DNA of 64,000 nt, taken from assembly GCF_014982745.1 (NCBI RefSeq), contig NZ_JADCKA010000004.1:1-64000 (forward strand), read 5' to 3'. Both the position numbers and the translations under genes were made by a program. Of this stretch, positions 43,374 to 53,142 are shown one piece after another; position 1 is the stretch's first letter, and each line of letters opens with the position of its first letter. Origin of the DNA: Gallibacter intestinalis (GTDB taxonomy: Bacteria; Bacillota; Clostridia; Peptostreptococcales; Anaerovoracaceae). The notes beneath the pieces were generated by a model. That model searched no databases and was not told where the DNA came from. It saw nothing but the letters and a program-made list of their open reading frames with translations.

Positions 43374-45647
43374 TTAGTGGCACTTGCTCCAGCCGCAGCT
43401 CTTGCAAATGTTGCAGCCTTCTTCAAATACCAGAGGCTCTCCGCATTCAGGGCAGTATACCTTGCCATTGGTTTCCGCCTTAACAGCCTTTGGCTTTGGT
43501 GCTTTTGCACCCTGGTCGCAGCCGTGAGCCTTCTTTGCAGCCAGCTCAGCCTGCATTTCTTCGTACATTTCCATTAGGGCATTTCCAACCGCCATAGGAC
43601 AACATGCTCCCTTGCTTGTATCCTTTCTTGTAACCCTTCTTGCTGTGTATGATGGACATGAACCGCTGGAATTGAGCTGATCGACGATAGTTTCGATGTC
43701 GATGCCTCCCCTTGCGGAAATGGATATCATTCTGGAAAGTCCTACCATGAAGTTGTTACATCCGCCGGTGGAGCCCTTGCTCAGATAAGTTTCAAGGAGC
43801 GCTCCTGTGTGCGGATCAAAGAGTGCTATACAGTGGAGGCTTCCGCATCCTGTGATGAGCTTTCTCTTCTTACCTACAACATCGTCTGTTACTAGGAGGA
43901 TTTCTCCTCTGCCAAGACCTTCACCTGCAGTTACAGGCTTTGGCTTTTCCTCTCCCAGAGAGAGAATTCCGCTTCTTGCACAGCCGTCTCTATAGATAGT
44001 TATACCCTTTAATCCTTTTTCATAGGCTTTCAGATACAGGCTTTCTGTTTCCTCCACTGTAAAGCTGTTTGGCACATTTACTGTGGAACTTATAGAAGCA
44101 TCTATATGCTGCTGCCATGCAGCCTGCATGTCTATTCTCTGTTCATAATCAAGGGTCATTGCTGTTACGAAGTAGTCAGGCAGTTCCTTGTCATCTTTGA
44201 TGCCGTGGCTATCCATATAGTCCTGAACTATCTTTGTGTAAACCTTGTAGTAAACATCGGTGCCGTGGAGAGATTCTGTCTTTCTCTCGTAGTAGTTTGC
44301 GTAAACCGGCTCGATGCCTCCGGAAATTCCCAGCATTGTGGAAATCGTACCTGTAGGTGCTATTGTAAGAAGCTGAGAGTTTCTCAGTCCATACTTTCTC
44401 ACCAGCTCCCTTGTCTGCTCAGTTGTATTTGCCAGGAAAAATTCTGTGGACATTACTTCGTCGATGTTGCAAGCCGGATATGCTCCTTCTTCCTTTGCCA
44501 GTCTTGCAGATGCTGCAATTGCTGCGTCCGCCATGGCAAAGCCGATTTTATCGCAAAGCTCAACGGCTTCCTCTTCGCCGTATGTTACGCCCAGTTTAAT
44601 CATGGTGTCAGCAAGGCCCATTATACCAAGACCTATCTGTCTCCATTTTCTTACGCTTTCCTGCTGCTCTTCCAGAGGATGGAGAGGAAGTCCCTCGTCC
44701 AAAACTTCGTTAAGAGCCTTTACGGAAGCGGCAACGCACTTTCTAAATCCGTCATAATCGAAAGCTGCATTATCTGTAAATGGATCGTGTACAAAGCCGG
44801 AAAGGTTTATGCTTCCAAGAAGGCAGCTTCCTCCTGCAGGCAGCGGCTCTTCGGCACATGGGTTAACACCGGCGTATTCAAATTCTTTTGTGTTACTCAA
44901 AAGGTTCCAGTTTTTAACTCTGTCCCAGAAAAGAGCACCTGGCTCCGCATAGTCCCAGTTTGTTTCAGCTATAAGTCTGAAGATTTCCCTTGCGTTAACC
45001 TGCTTTTCTATTACTTCCCCGGTAACCTCTCTAGTGTAGTGCAGAGTATAGTCCTCATTGTTCTTTACGGCTTCCATGAACTCGTCGGAGATACGAACAG
45101 ATATATTTGCCTTTGTAACCTTTTCCAAATCGGTCTTAAGGCCAATGAATTCCTGCAGATCCGGATGGCTGCAGTCGATGGAAATCATCAAGGCTCCTCT
45201 TCTGCCATTCTGTCCTATAAGGCCGGTCACCATGGAATACAAATCCATAAAGGATACAGCGCCGCTGGTCTCCTTTGCCGCATTGTTTATTCTAGCTCCT
45301 CTAGGGCTGAGTCCGGAAATATCTATTCCGCATCCGCCGCCGTAGCTGTACGTTCTTGCCAGCTTTTTGGCACATTCAAATATGCTTTCTATATTATCTT
45401 CAGGAGGCTGGATTACATAGCAGTTTGAATATGTAACCTTTCTGCCTTCCTTGTTGAGGCCTCTGTTGGAAAGAATTCTTCCGCCAAAAAGGAATTTCTT
45501 TTCCTTTATGTATTCGCCGATTTCCTCGTTGCCTCCGCTGATACGTGTTACCCACTCATCAAAGGATTCGCCGTCGTGACAGTATTTCTTTTCCCATATG
45601 TCAACGCCCAGCTGATTATCTTCGCCTAACCATTCTCTTTCTAACAT
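43374..45647 (-). CDS. nrdJ: Adenosylcobalamin-dependent ribonucleotide reductase (class II)
   Basis: Reduces ribonucleotides to deoxyribonucleotides with B12 as radical source. The 757-residue protein has SNCYVIQPPEDNIESIFE, the active-site region GVNPCAEEPLPAGGSCLLGSINL, NSQLLTIAPTGTISTMLGISGGIEP, a TSCPD domain (KLITGCGSLHCIALFDP) and a C-terminal redox/zinc ribbon with CPECGEP and CNICKSCGW. No nrdB-like subunit is nearby, as expected. Two NrdR-type boxes lie upstream; no cobalamin riboswitch was seen. Confidence 0.95.
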   Translation of the reverse strand: MLEREWLGEDNQLGVDIWEKKYCHDGESFDEWVTRISGGNEEIGEYIKEKKFLFGGRILSNRGLNKEGRKVTYSNCYVIQPPEDNIESIFECAKKLARTYSYGGGCGIDISGLSPRGARINNAAKETSGAVSFMDLYSMVTGLIGQNGRRGALMISIDCSHPDLQEFIGLKTDLEKVTKANISVRISDEFMEAVKNNEDYTLHYTREVTGEVIEKQVNAREIFRLIAETNWDYAEPGALFWDRVKNWNLLSNTKEFEYAGVNPCAEEPLPAGGSCLLGSINLSGFVHDPFTDNAAFDYDGFRKCVAASVKALNEVLDEGLPLHPLEEQQESVRKWRQIGLGIMGLADTMIKLGVTYGEEEAVELCDKIGFAMADAAIAASARLAKEEGAYPACNIDEVMSTEFFLANTTEQTRELVRKYGLRNSQLLTIAPTGTISTMLGISGGIEPVYANYYERKTESLHGTDVYYKVYTKIVQDYMDSHGIKDDKELPDYFVTAMTLDYEQRIDMQAAWQQHIDASISSTVNVPNSFTVEETESLYLKAYEKGLKGITIYRDGCARSGILSLGEEKPKPVTAGEGLGRGEILLVTDDVVGKKRKLITGCGSLHCIALFDPHTGALLETYLSKGSTGGCNNFMVGLSRMISISARGGIDIETIVDQLNSSGSCPSYTARRVTRKDTSKGACCPMAVGNALMEMYEEMQAELAAKKAHGCDQGAKAPKPKAVKAETNGKVYCPECGEPLVFEEGCNICKSCGWSKCH

Positions 45648-45704
45648 ATGCCTCTCCTAAATTCTAAAAATTTCAATAACTTTCAATTAAAAATATATAA
45701 AAAT

Positions 45705-45752
45705 ATTCAATATGTTGTTTCGCGAATTCAATATTACCACAATATGTGGTGT
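45705..45752 (-). promoter_or_regulatory. NrdR-box pair upstream of nrdJ
   Basis: On the minus strand ACACCACATATTGTGG (within 45736-45752) matches the NrdR consensus ACACWAWATNTWGTGT at about 13 of 16 positions, and AAACAACATATTGAAT matches it more weakly. The shared ATATTG cores are 32 bp apart, the three-turn spacing expected for cooperative NrdR binding. NrdR itself is not in the window. Confidence 0.7.
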
Positions 45753-45828
45753 CTTTCAAGAAGAGAATAATACCATATAATTACAGTTTTCCATCGCCGT
45801 TCCAGTATTATGTGCACCTCGTCAACGC

Positions 45829-45872
45829 AAAACGGTGGTATCACCGCATTGTGGAATACCACCGTTTTAATT
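45829..45872 (-). terminator. Terminator of the Kef-type antiporter gene
   Basis: AAAACGGTGGTAT and ATACCACCGTTTT form 13-bp arms with a 14-nt loop between 45829 and 45869. AT-rich flanks on both sides allow bidirectional action. Confidence 0.75.
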
Positions 45873-45893
45873 TAATTTACATATTGAATTTTT

Positions 45894-48197
45894 CTATACC
45901 TTACCAAGGATATCATCCTTGAACATCTTTGTAGCCATTTCCTTGGTACCGATTACCCACAACAAATCTCCCGGCTGAATTACAGTGGAGATATTAGGAT
46001 GAGTTATCGGCAGGTTGTTTCTCTCTATACCGATGACGCTGCCCTTGTACCTTTCTCTTATCCTGGAATTTTTAATGGATTTATTTACAAAGAACAAATC
46101 TTCACTGACATTTATCGGTACGCATATAATCTGTTTTTCCGGAGGTATATGATGGAAGGTCTGACCGTAGATATAGTCCTTTAAGGTTTCTTCCGGATAC
46201 TCTATCTTTTCGATATATTCCATTTCCTCCAGCTTAAGCAGCGAAGCTTCAATCTCCTCATGGGTACCAATAGCTGTAAGTATATCTCCCTTTTTAAGCT
46301 CAAAGGTTCCCTGAGGCATATTGTAATGCTTATCTCCTCTTATAACCTTGATAACGCCAAGATGCACATATCGGCTTCTTCCCACATCCATGACCTTTAG
46401 GCCTTCTTCAGCGCTAACTATGCAAAACCTCACCACATGGATCGACTGGTCCAGCCAGTTATGTGTACCCATTCTCGCCCTTTCTCTCTTACGAGCCGCC
46501 AAGGTCTTTTCATAAAAGTTTGCCACAAAGCTCATCTCAATACGCTTTGTCTTTCCCCTTATATACTCAGATCTTACGATAAATGACGCCGGAATTATGG
46601 CGATTATCATTACCAAAAGGAAAGGCCAGTCCAAAAGCCTGTTTAAAGTCAAAGCTATAAATGCGGAAGCTATAAGCACTCTCATGAACTGTAGCGTTAA
46701 AAGAGGCAGCTTATTTGCCTTATGCTTCATCCATAGCTTAGTATACAAAACCTTGTTTGTACCATGCATAAGCGCCACAAAAGGAATCATAACCACAACG
46801 GATATACCCGCAGTGATGTACAGGGCGCCATCTGCAGTGGAATACTTTTGGAAAAACGGCAGCATATAATTGACGCTCAAAAGATATATCACAAACATGG
46901 CAGTAGAACATATAAATGTCCTTGTACCAATCCTTTTAAGATATCTCTTCCAATCGTCATCCTTATCGTCGGTCATCTGCCTTTCAGATGTGTTTCTCTT
47001 TAAGAACACTTTAGCCCCCTGAGGAAGTAGCTTGTCCACCACACCGTAGGCTCTTTCCGCATTTCTAATAAACACCGGTGTCAAAAATGATGTTATAACG
47101 GAAACGCATACCACGATAGGATAGAGGAAATCACTTATTACTCCAAGGCTCATACCTAAGGATGCAACGATAAATGAAAATTCACCTATCTGCACCATGC
47201 TAAATCCGCCTCTCATGGCAGTTCTCAGGGACTGTCCTGAAAAGAGCATGCCCAAGGTTGAGAATATCATCTGACCGAACATGGTTACGATACTTATTAT
47301 GATTATAGGCCATATGTATTCCACCAGCATGTTCGGCTGAATCAGCATTCCCACGGAAATAAAGAATACCGCGCCGAACAGATCCTTAATCGGTTTTGTA
47401 AGCCTTTCGATAACCTCTCCCCTGACAGTTCCCGCCAGTATGGAACCAGCCATAAATGCACCTAGGGCGCTGGAAAAGCCTATGGCATTGGCTATCAGTA
47501 CCATTCCCATACAAATGGCCAAAGAAACTATAATGAGAAGCTCATCGTTTAAAAGCTTTGCAATCGCCTTAAGGCAAGTCGGTATCAGATATATGCCCAC
47601 AATGAGCCATACCACCAACATTAAAAGCAAAGTTCCTATTTCGCTGACAAGGCCTATACCGGAAATTCCCTGACCTACGGAAATCGCCGAAAGCACTATA
47701 AGCATGAAGATACCGGCGATATCTTCTATCACCAGCGTCCCCATTACAAGTTGGGCAAATTTCTCCTTCTTGAGCTTATATTCCTCATAAGCTTTCAGTA
47801 TTATCATCGTCGAAGACATGGAAAGCATTCCGCCTAAGAATATGCAGTCCATTTCGCTCCAGCCCAGAAGCTGACCTGCTCCAAAGCCTATGAACAGCAT
47901 GGCTCCCATTACCGTCAGAGCCGTGACAAAGGCACTGCCTCCCACATTGGCGATTTTTATAAAGCTGAATTCCAGCCCCAAGGCAAACATAAGGAATATG
48001 ATACCTATTTCCGCCCAGGATGTTATATCCTCTGTCCTTACCACCGTTGGCAGGTAAATGAAGTTTGGGCTGATGAGAAATCCCGCAATTATGTATCCCA
48101 GCACTATAGGCTGGTTTAATTTTTTCATTATAAGCGTAGCCACACTGGCCGCTATAAGTATTAAAGCTAAATCAATTATCAGATGGTCTAAGTGCAT
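45894..48197 (-). CDS. Kef/CPA2-type cation:proton antiporter with two TrkA-C domains
   Basis: A 767-residue membrane protein. The N-terminal half (residues 1-390) is a CPA2 exchanger with 12 helices (NQPIVLGYIIAGFLISP, FALGLEFSFIKIANVGG, FLGGMLSMSSTMIILKAYEE). Four further hydrophobic helices (about 405-530) follow, an uncommon extra block. Two TrkA-C regulatory domains end the protein (about 590-670 and 680-765). The nucleotide-binding TrkA-N fold of KefB/C is missing. K+ or Na+ efflux under osmotic or pH stress is likely. It lies 44 bp after the enoate-reductase-like gene and may be cotranscribed. Confidence 0.88.
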   Translation of the reverse strand: MHLDHLIIDLALILIAASVATLIMKKLNQPIVLGYIIAGFLISPNFIYLPTVVRTEDITSWAEIGIIFLMFALGLEFSFIKIANVGGSAFVTALTVMGAMLFIGFGAGQLLGWSEMDCIFLGGMLSMSSTMIILKAYEEYKLKKEKFAQLVMGTLVIEDIAGIFMLIVLSAISVGQGISGIGLVSEIGTLLLMLVVWLIVGIYLIPTCLKAIAKLLNDELLIIVSLAICMGMVLIANAIGFSSALGAFMAGSILAGTVRGEVIERLTKPIKDLFGAVFFISVGMLIQPNMLVEYIWPIIIISIVTMFGQMIFSTLGMLFSGQSLRTAMRGGFSMVQIGEFSFIVASLGMSLGVISDFLYPIVVCVSVITSFLTPVFIRNAERAYGVVDKLLPQGAKVFLKRNTSERQMTDDKDDDWKRYLKRIGTRTFICSTAMFVIYLLSVNYMLPFFQKYSTADGALYITAGISVVVMIPFVALMHGTNKVLYTKLWMKHKANKLPLLTLQFMRVLIASAFIALTLNRLLDWPFLLVMIIAIIPASFIVRSEYIRGKTKRIEMSFVANFYEKTLAARKRERARMGTHNWLDQSIHVVRFCIVSAEEGLKVMDVGRSRYVHLGVIKVIRGDKHYNMPQGTFELKKGDILTAIGTHEEIEASLLKLEEMEYIEKIEYPEETLKDYIYGQTFHHIPPEKQIICVPINVSEDLFFVNKSIKNSRIRERYKGSVIGIERNNLPITHPNISTVIQPGDLLWVIGTKEMATKMFKDDILGKV

Positions 48198-48241
48198 GTT
48201 CCTCCTTAATCATCGGTTATAACTTATATCGCTTTAGTATA

Positions 48242-50233
48242 TCAGATATGGTTCGCCACTTCAAAGGCATCCCATATTCCGTACATTATATTTGATACCT
48301 TCTTGGCATCCCCCAGAAGATAAATCTCAGGAATATCAAATTCCAGTTCGTGGTAGAGGCTGTTTTCCTCTTTATATCCCACGGAAAGGATTACGCTGTC
48401 ACAAGGTATTTCCTTAGTGCCTTCCGGAGTTTCACAGGTCAGCTTGCCGCCGCTGTATCCTGTCACCTTTGCACCGGTAATCACTTCAACACCGCTGTAA
48501 GGAACAAGTCTTTCCAGCATGTCCTTGTTAGCATGACAAATTGGTCCGTTTACTGCCATAAGCGCATCCAGGGCTTCAACTAAGGTTACCTTCTTTCCGT
48601 CCTGTGCCAACCAAAGGGCAGTTTCACAACCTACAAGGCCTCCGCCTATAACTACAGTTGTGTCTCCAGGATTCTTTTCTCCCGTAAGCACATCGGCTGC
48701 AGTAAATACCTTATCATCGTCTCCCAAGGAGAACACCTTAGGCTGTGAGCCTGTAGCGATGATTACCGCATCCCAATTTCCTTTAAGCACATCGTCCTTT
48801 GTCACTTCACTGTTAAGGTTAACCTTTACTCCGAGAAGCTCCAGCTGTCTTTCATACCAGTGTGCAAGGGCAATATCATCTTCCTTGAAATCAGGAGCGC
48901 CGCCCGGAATCAGATTTCCGCCCAGTCTGTCGCTCTTTTCAAAGAGTTCCGCTTCATGACCTCTGATAGCAAGTACTCTTGCCGCTTCGCAGCCGGCAAC
49001 GCCGCCGCCTACAACTAGCACCCTCTTTTTCTTGAGAATAGGATTGTAGCTCATGGCTCTTTCTCTTGCCGCCTGAGGATTTACTGCGCAGTTTATCATG
49101 GAGTATTCCTGGATTCTGCCCATGCAGCCTTCCTGACAGGAAATGCAAGGTCTGATTTCATCCAGTCTGCCTGCTCTCAGCTTGTTTACATAGTCAGGGT
49201 CTGCTAGAAGAGGTCTTCCCAGGCTGACTACATCGCAGTCTCCGTCAGCGATAGCCTTGGATGCCATCTCAGGGTCGTCCATACGGCCTGCACAGAGAAC
49301 AGGAACATCAACAACTTCCTTGACCATTCTGCAGTATTCTCTGTAAAGACCCTTTTCCTGATACATAGGCGGATGATTCCACCACCAAGCATCGTATGTT
49401 CCAACATCTGTATCAAGGGCATCATATCCATAGGAAACTAAAAGCTTTGCAGCTTCAAGACCTTCCTCGATATCTCTTCCCATTTCTTCAAATTCTTCTC
49501 CCGGAAGAGCTCCCTCTCTCCAGTCCTTTATCATACTCTTTACGCTGTATCTTAAGGCAACAGGGAAATCCTCTCCGCATCTTGATTTGATTTCCTCTAC
49601 CACCTCTTTAGCAAATCTTAATCTGTTTTCCAAAGAGCCACCGTATTCGTCATTTCTCAGATTGAACATGGAGATTGCAAACTGGTCCAAAAGATATCCT
49701 TCATGTACGGCATGGATTTCCACTCCGTCAAAGCCGCCTCTCTTGGCATTGTATGCTCCGTCTCCAAAGGATTTTACTATGCTCTTTATTTCCTCCACCG
49801 TAAGAGGTCTGCACATTTTATCCAGCCATCTGTGAGGGATTTCGGAAGGTGCCACCGGCGGGAATTCACCTAGATTAGTAGGAATCGTAACTCTGCCGAA
49901 GCCACCTGACATCTGCAAGAACATCTTTGCACCGTAAGCATGCACTCTTTCTGTCATTTCTCTGGAAGTTCTTACAAAATGTACCGGATTATAAGTAGAA
50001 TTAGGGCAGTTAGGCATGCTCTGGGTTTCCACTTCGCAGTCCGAGAAAGTAACTCCGGTGATTATAAGGCCTGTACCGCCTTTGGCTCTTTCTGTGTAAT
50101 AATCGATACCTCTCTGATTAAAGCCGCCTTCCGCATCGGCCAATCCTAAAGGTCCCATAGGAGCCATGGCAAATCTGTTTTTGATCTCACAGTTACCGAT
50201 TTTTATCGGGCTGAAAAGATTTTCGTATTTCAT
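48242..50233 (-). CDS. NADH:flavin oxidoreductase / 2-enoate reductase-like enzyme
   Basis: A 663-residue flavoprotein. The old-yellow-enzyme TIM barrel covers residues 1-370 (NRFAMAPMGPLGLADAEGGFN at the FMN end; EIHAVHEGYLLDQFAISMFN). A [4Fe-4S] cluster site follows (PCISCQEGC ... MINCAVNP), then FAD- and NAD-binding Rossmann folds (RVLVVGGGVAGCEAARVLA, TVVIGGGLVGCETALWLAQDG). This is the plan of enoate reductase, 2,4-dienoyl-CoA reductase and BaiCD/BaiH enzymes. It lies 31 bp after the FAH gene in an operon with an EFR1 protein, so reduction of an unsaturated carboxylate is plausible; the substrate is unknown. Confidence 0.9.
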   Translation of the reverse strand: MKYENLFSPIKIGNCEIKNRFAMAPMGPLGLADAEGGFNQRGIDYYTERAKGGTGLIITGVTFSDCEVETQSMPNCPNSTYNPVHFVRTSREMTERVHAYGAKMFLQMSGGFGRVTIPTNLGEFPPVAPSEIPHRWLDKMCRPLTVEEIKSIVKSFGDGAYNAKRGGFDGVEIHAVHEGYLLDQFAISMFNLRNDEYGGSLENRLRFAKEVVEEIKSRCGEDFPVALRYSVKSMIKDWREGALPGEEFEEMGRDIEEGLEAAKLLVSYGYDALDTDVGTYDAWWWNHPPMYQEKGLYREYCRMVKEVVDVPVLCAGRMDDPEMASKAIADGDCDVVSLGRPLLADPDYVNKLRAGRLDEIRPCISCQEGCMGRIQEYSMINCAVNPQAARERAMSYNPILKKKRVLVVGGGVAGCEAARVLAIRGHEAELFEKSDRLGGNLIPGGAPDFKEDDIALAHWYERQLELLGVKVNLNSEVTKDDVLKGNWDAVIIATGSQPKVFSLGDDDKVFTAADVLTGEKNPGDTTVVIGGGLVGCETALWLAQDGKKVTLVEALDALMAVNGPICHANKDMLERLVPYSGVEVITGAKVTGYSGGKLTCETPEGTKEIPCDSVILSVGYKEENSLYHELEFDIPEIYLLGDAKKVSNIMYGIWDAFEVANHI

Positions 50234-50264
50234 TTCATCCTCCTTTGCCTGTCGTATTTACCGT

Positions 50265-51191
50265 CTATTTCATATCCTCTATAGGATTTGTAATCTTTCC
50301 TATCTTTTCTATTTCGCATGTGACCACATCACCAGGTTTCATAAACTTCGGCGGCTCAAAACCCATTCCCACACCTGCAGGCGTTCCTGTGGAAATTATA
50401 CTTGCCGGAAGTAGTGTCATGCCCTGACTCAATTCCTCAATGATGTAATCTATATCGTTTATCAAAAGATTTGTATTGCTGTCCTGTCGCAGTTCTCCGT
50501 TAACATAGGAGCGGATTGCCAGCTCCGGCGGATAAGCTATCTCATCTGCCGTAACTATCCACGGGCCTATAGGAGTAAAGGCATCAAGGCTCTTACCAAA
50601 ATACCACTGCTTATGCCTTGTCTGTATTTCCCTGGCACTTATATCATTTAAGATGGTATATCCAAATATATGCTTGCTTGCATCCTCACCCTTTACATTT
50701 CTGCATATGCCGGTGTCTTTTTTGCTTTTTCCTATAATAACCGCCAGCTCCGCCTCGTAATCGAGATTTTTAAACATGTCACTGTGAGCATCCACCGGAT
50801 CGCCGTCCGCCACCGCTTCATTTACTCTTTTGGCAAAATAAATCGGATATGTTTCCCTGTTAAATGCCTCTTTTTTATATCTTGCTGATTCCTCCGCATG
50901 GGCGGCATAGTTTATACCAAGGCAGATAACATCCTGTCTCGGTCTTGGAATAGGAGAAAGAAGCTTTACATCTGCCAGAGAAATTGCCTTTTCCAAAGCC
51001 CTTTCCTCGGTACCGTTCTTTTTCGCCTCTTCTCTCAAATCGAGAAGTTCTTCTAGGGAAAGGGTTTCTATAAGCTCATTCATGGAGCTATTATCTATTC
51101 CTATGTCCTTAAGATCTATTATCTTCGTCTCGTCCTCGGAAAGATACCCTGTCCTTTCCTGTCTTCCGTGTCTGTATGTAAGTAGCTTCAT
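50265..51191 (-). CDS. Fumarylacetoacetate hydrolase (FAH) family protein
   Basis: A 308-residue enzyme of the FAH superfamily, which includes C-C hydrolases, isomerases, hydratases and decarboxylases. The family block ICLGINYAAHAEE, the metal-binding E-x-E in LDYEAELAVIIGK, GYTILNDISAREIQ and STGTPAGVGMG are all present. The start overlaps the stop of the EFR1 gene by four bases. Its job in this cluster, probably handling a 2-oxo or enol acid, is an inference. Confidence 0.9.
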   Translation of the reverse strand: MKLLTYRHGRQERTGYLSEDETKIIDLKDIGIDNSSMNELIETLSLEELLDLREEAKKNGTEERALEKAISLADVKLLSPIPRPRQDVICLGINYAAHAEESARYKKEAFNRETYPIYFAKRVNEAVADGDPVDAHSDMFKNLDYEAELAVIIGKSKKDTGICRNVKGEDASKHIFGYTILNDISAREIQTRHKQWYFGKSLDAFTPIGPWIVTADEIAYPPELAIRSYVNGELRQDSNTNLLINDIDYIIEELSQGMTLLPASIISTGTPAGVGMGFEPPKFMKPGDVVTCEIEKIGKITNPIEDMK

Positions 51192-51973
51192 ATGTAAAGT
51201 TCACTCTCCTTTCTGCCTGACAGTGCCGCGCCTACCTTTTCCTCAAGGGCAGCCAGCTTTTCCGGGTTTAGGCTTCTTGCCTTTTTAGGGCAATAATATA
51301 TGCATCTATTACATCCTATACAAAGGCTGTTATCGGTTTCTGTTGTCGCCTTTTCGTCGATGGCACCAACAGGACATATCCTTGCACACAGCTTGCAGCC
51401 TATACATTTTGACCCATCGACCTCCGGCATCAGAGAAGCCACTTTTAGCTCCTTGTATGGTCTATTTCCGGGAATCTCAAAGTCTGTCATATCTCCTGCA
51501 TCAGCTTCAATTTTTGCTGCTATCTTAGCACCGAAGCCTTCCAGAACTTTTATATCCTCTTCGTCCGGTCTTCCTGCGGCAAATCTTCTCATTATGGAAT
51601 GCTCCGCCAAGGCCGCAACCGCCGCAATGACCTTAAACCCGTTTCCCTTAAGTATATCCGCTGTTTCTAAAAGAGCATCCTCATAGGCTCTGTTTCCGTA
51701 TACGGCAACGGCAATCGCAAGGGCACCATTACCTTTGATCTGTCCCAGTCGCTTAGCAGCAACCTGCGGCAGTCTTCCACCAAACACGGGCATAGCTACT
51801 ACGCAGATATCACCTTCTCCGAAGGCCATTTCAGAAAAATCCGCATTTCTGTCTGTGAGATCTATAACATCTGCCGTTACAGCTCCCATGCCGGAAATCA
51901 ATATATCCGCTGCCTTCTTTGTCCCACCTGTGGGACTGAAAGCAATCTCAAAACACTTTTCTGTTTTACTCAT
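51188..51973 (-). CDS. EFR1-type flavodoxin-ferredoxin fusion protein
   Basis: A 261-residue protein: flavodoxin-like domain at residues 1-165 (FSPTGGTKKAADIL is the FMN phosphate loop) and a C-terminal ferredoxin with two [4Fe-4S] sites (CIGCKLCARICPVGAI and CIGCNRCIYYCPKKA). It probably passes electrons to the enoate-reductase-like enzyme two genes downstream. It heads the three-gene operon EFR1-FAH-OYE. Confidence 0.9.
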   Translation of the reverse strand: MSKTEKCFEIAFSPTGGTKKAADILISGMGAVTADVIDLTDRNADFSEMAFGEGDICVVAMPVFGGRLPQVAAKRLGQIKGNGALAIAVAVYGNRAYEDALLETADILKGNGFKVIAAVAALAEHSIMRRFAAGRPDEEDIKVLEGFGAKIAAKIEADAGDMTDFEIPGNRPYKELKVASLMPEVDGSKCIGCKLCARICPVGAIDEKATTETDNSLCIGCNRCIYYCPKKARSLNPEKLAALEEKVGAALSGRKESELYI

Positions 51974-52087
51974 TATTGTCCCCCTTACCGGGCTGTTTGC
52001 CTATAAAAACAACATTGCCCTTCTTGTATTATATCATCCGGTTTTATATAATAACAATGATGAAAACAAATTTGCGAGGTGATAGGA

Positions 52088-53122
52088 TTGCAGCTTACAG
52101 ACGATGCAAAAGGACGCAGCTATCTTTTTGACAATTACAAAGCGCTGCTGATTTTTCTCGTCGTTACGGGACATATGATAGATCCGGCATACGGCAATAC
52201 ATCAGCCATTGATTTTGTTAAATGGTATATCTTTGCCTTTCATATGCCGGCATTTTTATTCATAACGGGCTTTTTCTCAAAACGCAAAAAGGCGATGGGT
52301 ACTCTGATTCAAAAGTTTTTGGTGCCCTATGTGATATTTCAGACCTTATATTATCTGGAATACACCTATGTGATCGGAACAAGTCCGGATTTGGCTCTAT
52401 GGATTCCGAAGTTTTCCCTTTGGTATCTGTTGTCTGTTTTCGTATACAAGGCTATAACACCATACGTTATGAAAATTCCTTACCCCGTTGCAATGGTCAT
52501 CACCGTTGCCCTGGGTCTTGTCATAGGCTTTTGGCCCTTTGCAGACAACCTGCTGTCAATTCCAAGGATAGTATACTTCTATCCATTTTATCTGACAGGA
52601 GTCTATCTAAATATGGACACCGTTCACAAATTGAGGTGCAAGGGGGGGCGAATTGTATCGGCGATATTTGTAATAGCCTTTACAATCTTTTTAGCCTTCG
52701 ACAAGTGGCACCTTACCATGGACGACAGGGTTCTTCAGGGAAGATACGGGTACGACTTTCTCCATCAGGCTCCTTTAGAGGGCATGGTTATAAGGCTTGG
52801 CTGTTATGCCGTGGGAATGGCTCTCACCTTTGCCGTTATGCTGCTGATATATGATAAGGAATGCAAAATCTCTTTCCTGGGCACAAAGACCTTGAGCATT
52901 TACCTTTTCCACGGTCTTGTGTACAAATGGATTGGCTGCAACACCAATATACTGCAGAGCATCGACACAAATTGGGAACTTTTGCTGCTGCTAATATCCT
53001 GTGCAGCTCTGACGCTTCTGCTTTCCACATGGCCCTTTGACAAATTTACAACGGCGATATCATCAATCAGCTTAACTAAGATAAAAAACAAATTTAAACA
53101 TACAACAGACTTTTCGAAATGA
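52088..53122 (+). CDS. Membrane acyltransferase (acyltransferase-3 family)
   Basis: A polytopic protein of about 344 residues with roughly ten helices and the acyltransferase-3 opening FDNYKALLIFLVVTGHMID, in which the histidine is the family's catalytic candidate. FAFHMPAFLFITGFFSKRK follows. Such proteins O-acylate surface sugars or polymers, or act in exopolysaccharide export; the target is unknown. The frame opens with GTG at 52079, but GAGGTGATAGGA fits best as a ribosome site for TTG at 52088, which was chosen. It is divergent from the EFR1 operon. Confidence 0.83.
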   Translation: MQLTDDAKGRSYLFDNYKALLIFLVVTGHMIDPAYGNTSAIDFVKWYIFAFHMPAFLFITGFFSKRKKAMGTLIQKFLVPYVIFQTLYYLEYTYVIGTSPDLALWIPKFSLWYLLSVFVYKAITPYVMKIPYPVAMVITVALGLVIGFWPFADNLLSIPRIVYFYPFYLTGVYLNMDTVHKLRCKGGRIVSAIFVIAFTIFLAFDKWHLTMDDRVLQGRYGYDFLHQAPLEGMVIRLGCYAVGMALTFAVMLLIYDKECKISFLGTKTLSIYLFHGLVYKWIGCNTNILQSIDTNWELLLLLISCAALTLLLSTWPFDKFTTAISSISLTKIKNKFKHTTDFSK

Positions 53123-53142
53123 GAAAGGAAGGATAAATCAAT

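Noticed and set aside
44106-45428. 440-codon open frame on the plus strand opposite nrdJ
   Set aside because: It is antisense to a highly conserved reductase, Cys-rich without domain logic, and has no initiation signals.
43374-45893. Possible cobalamin riboswitch for nrdJ
   Set aside because: No B12-box-like conserved sequence or suitable leader was seen in 45648-45893; the region is explained by NrdR-type boxes and the terminator of the next gene.
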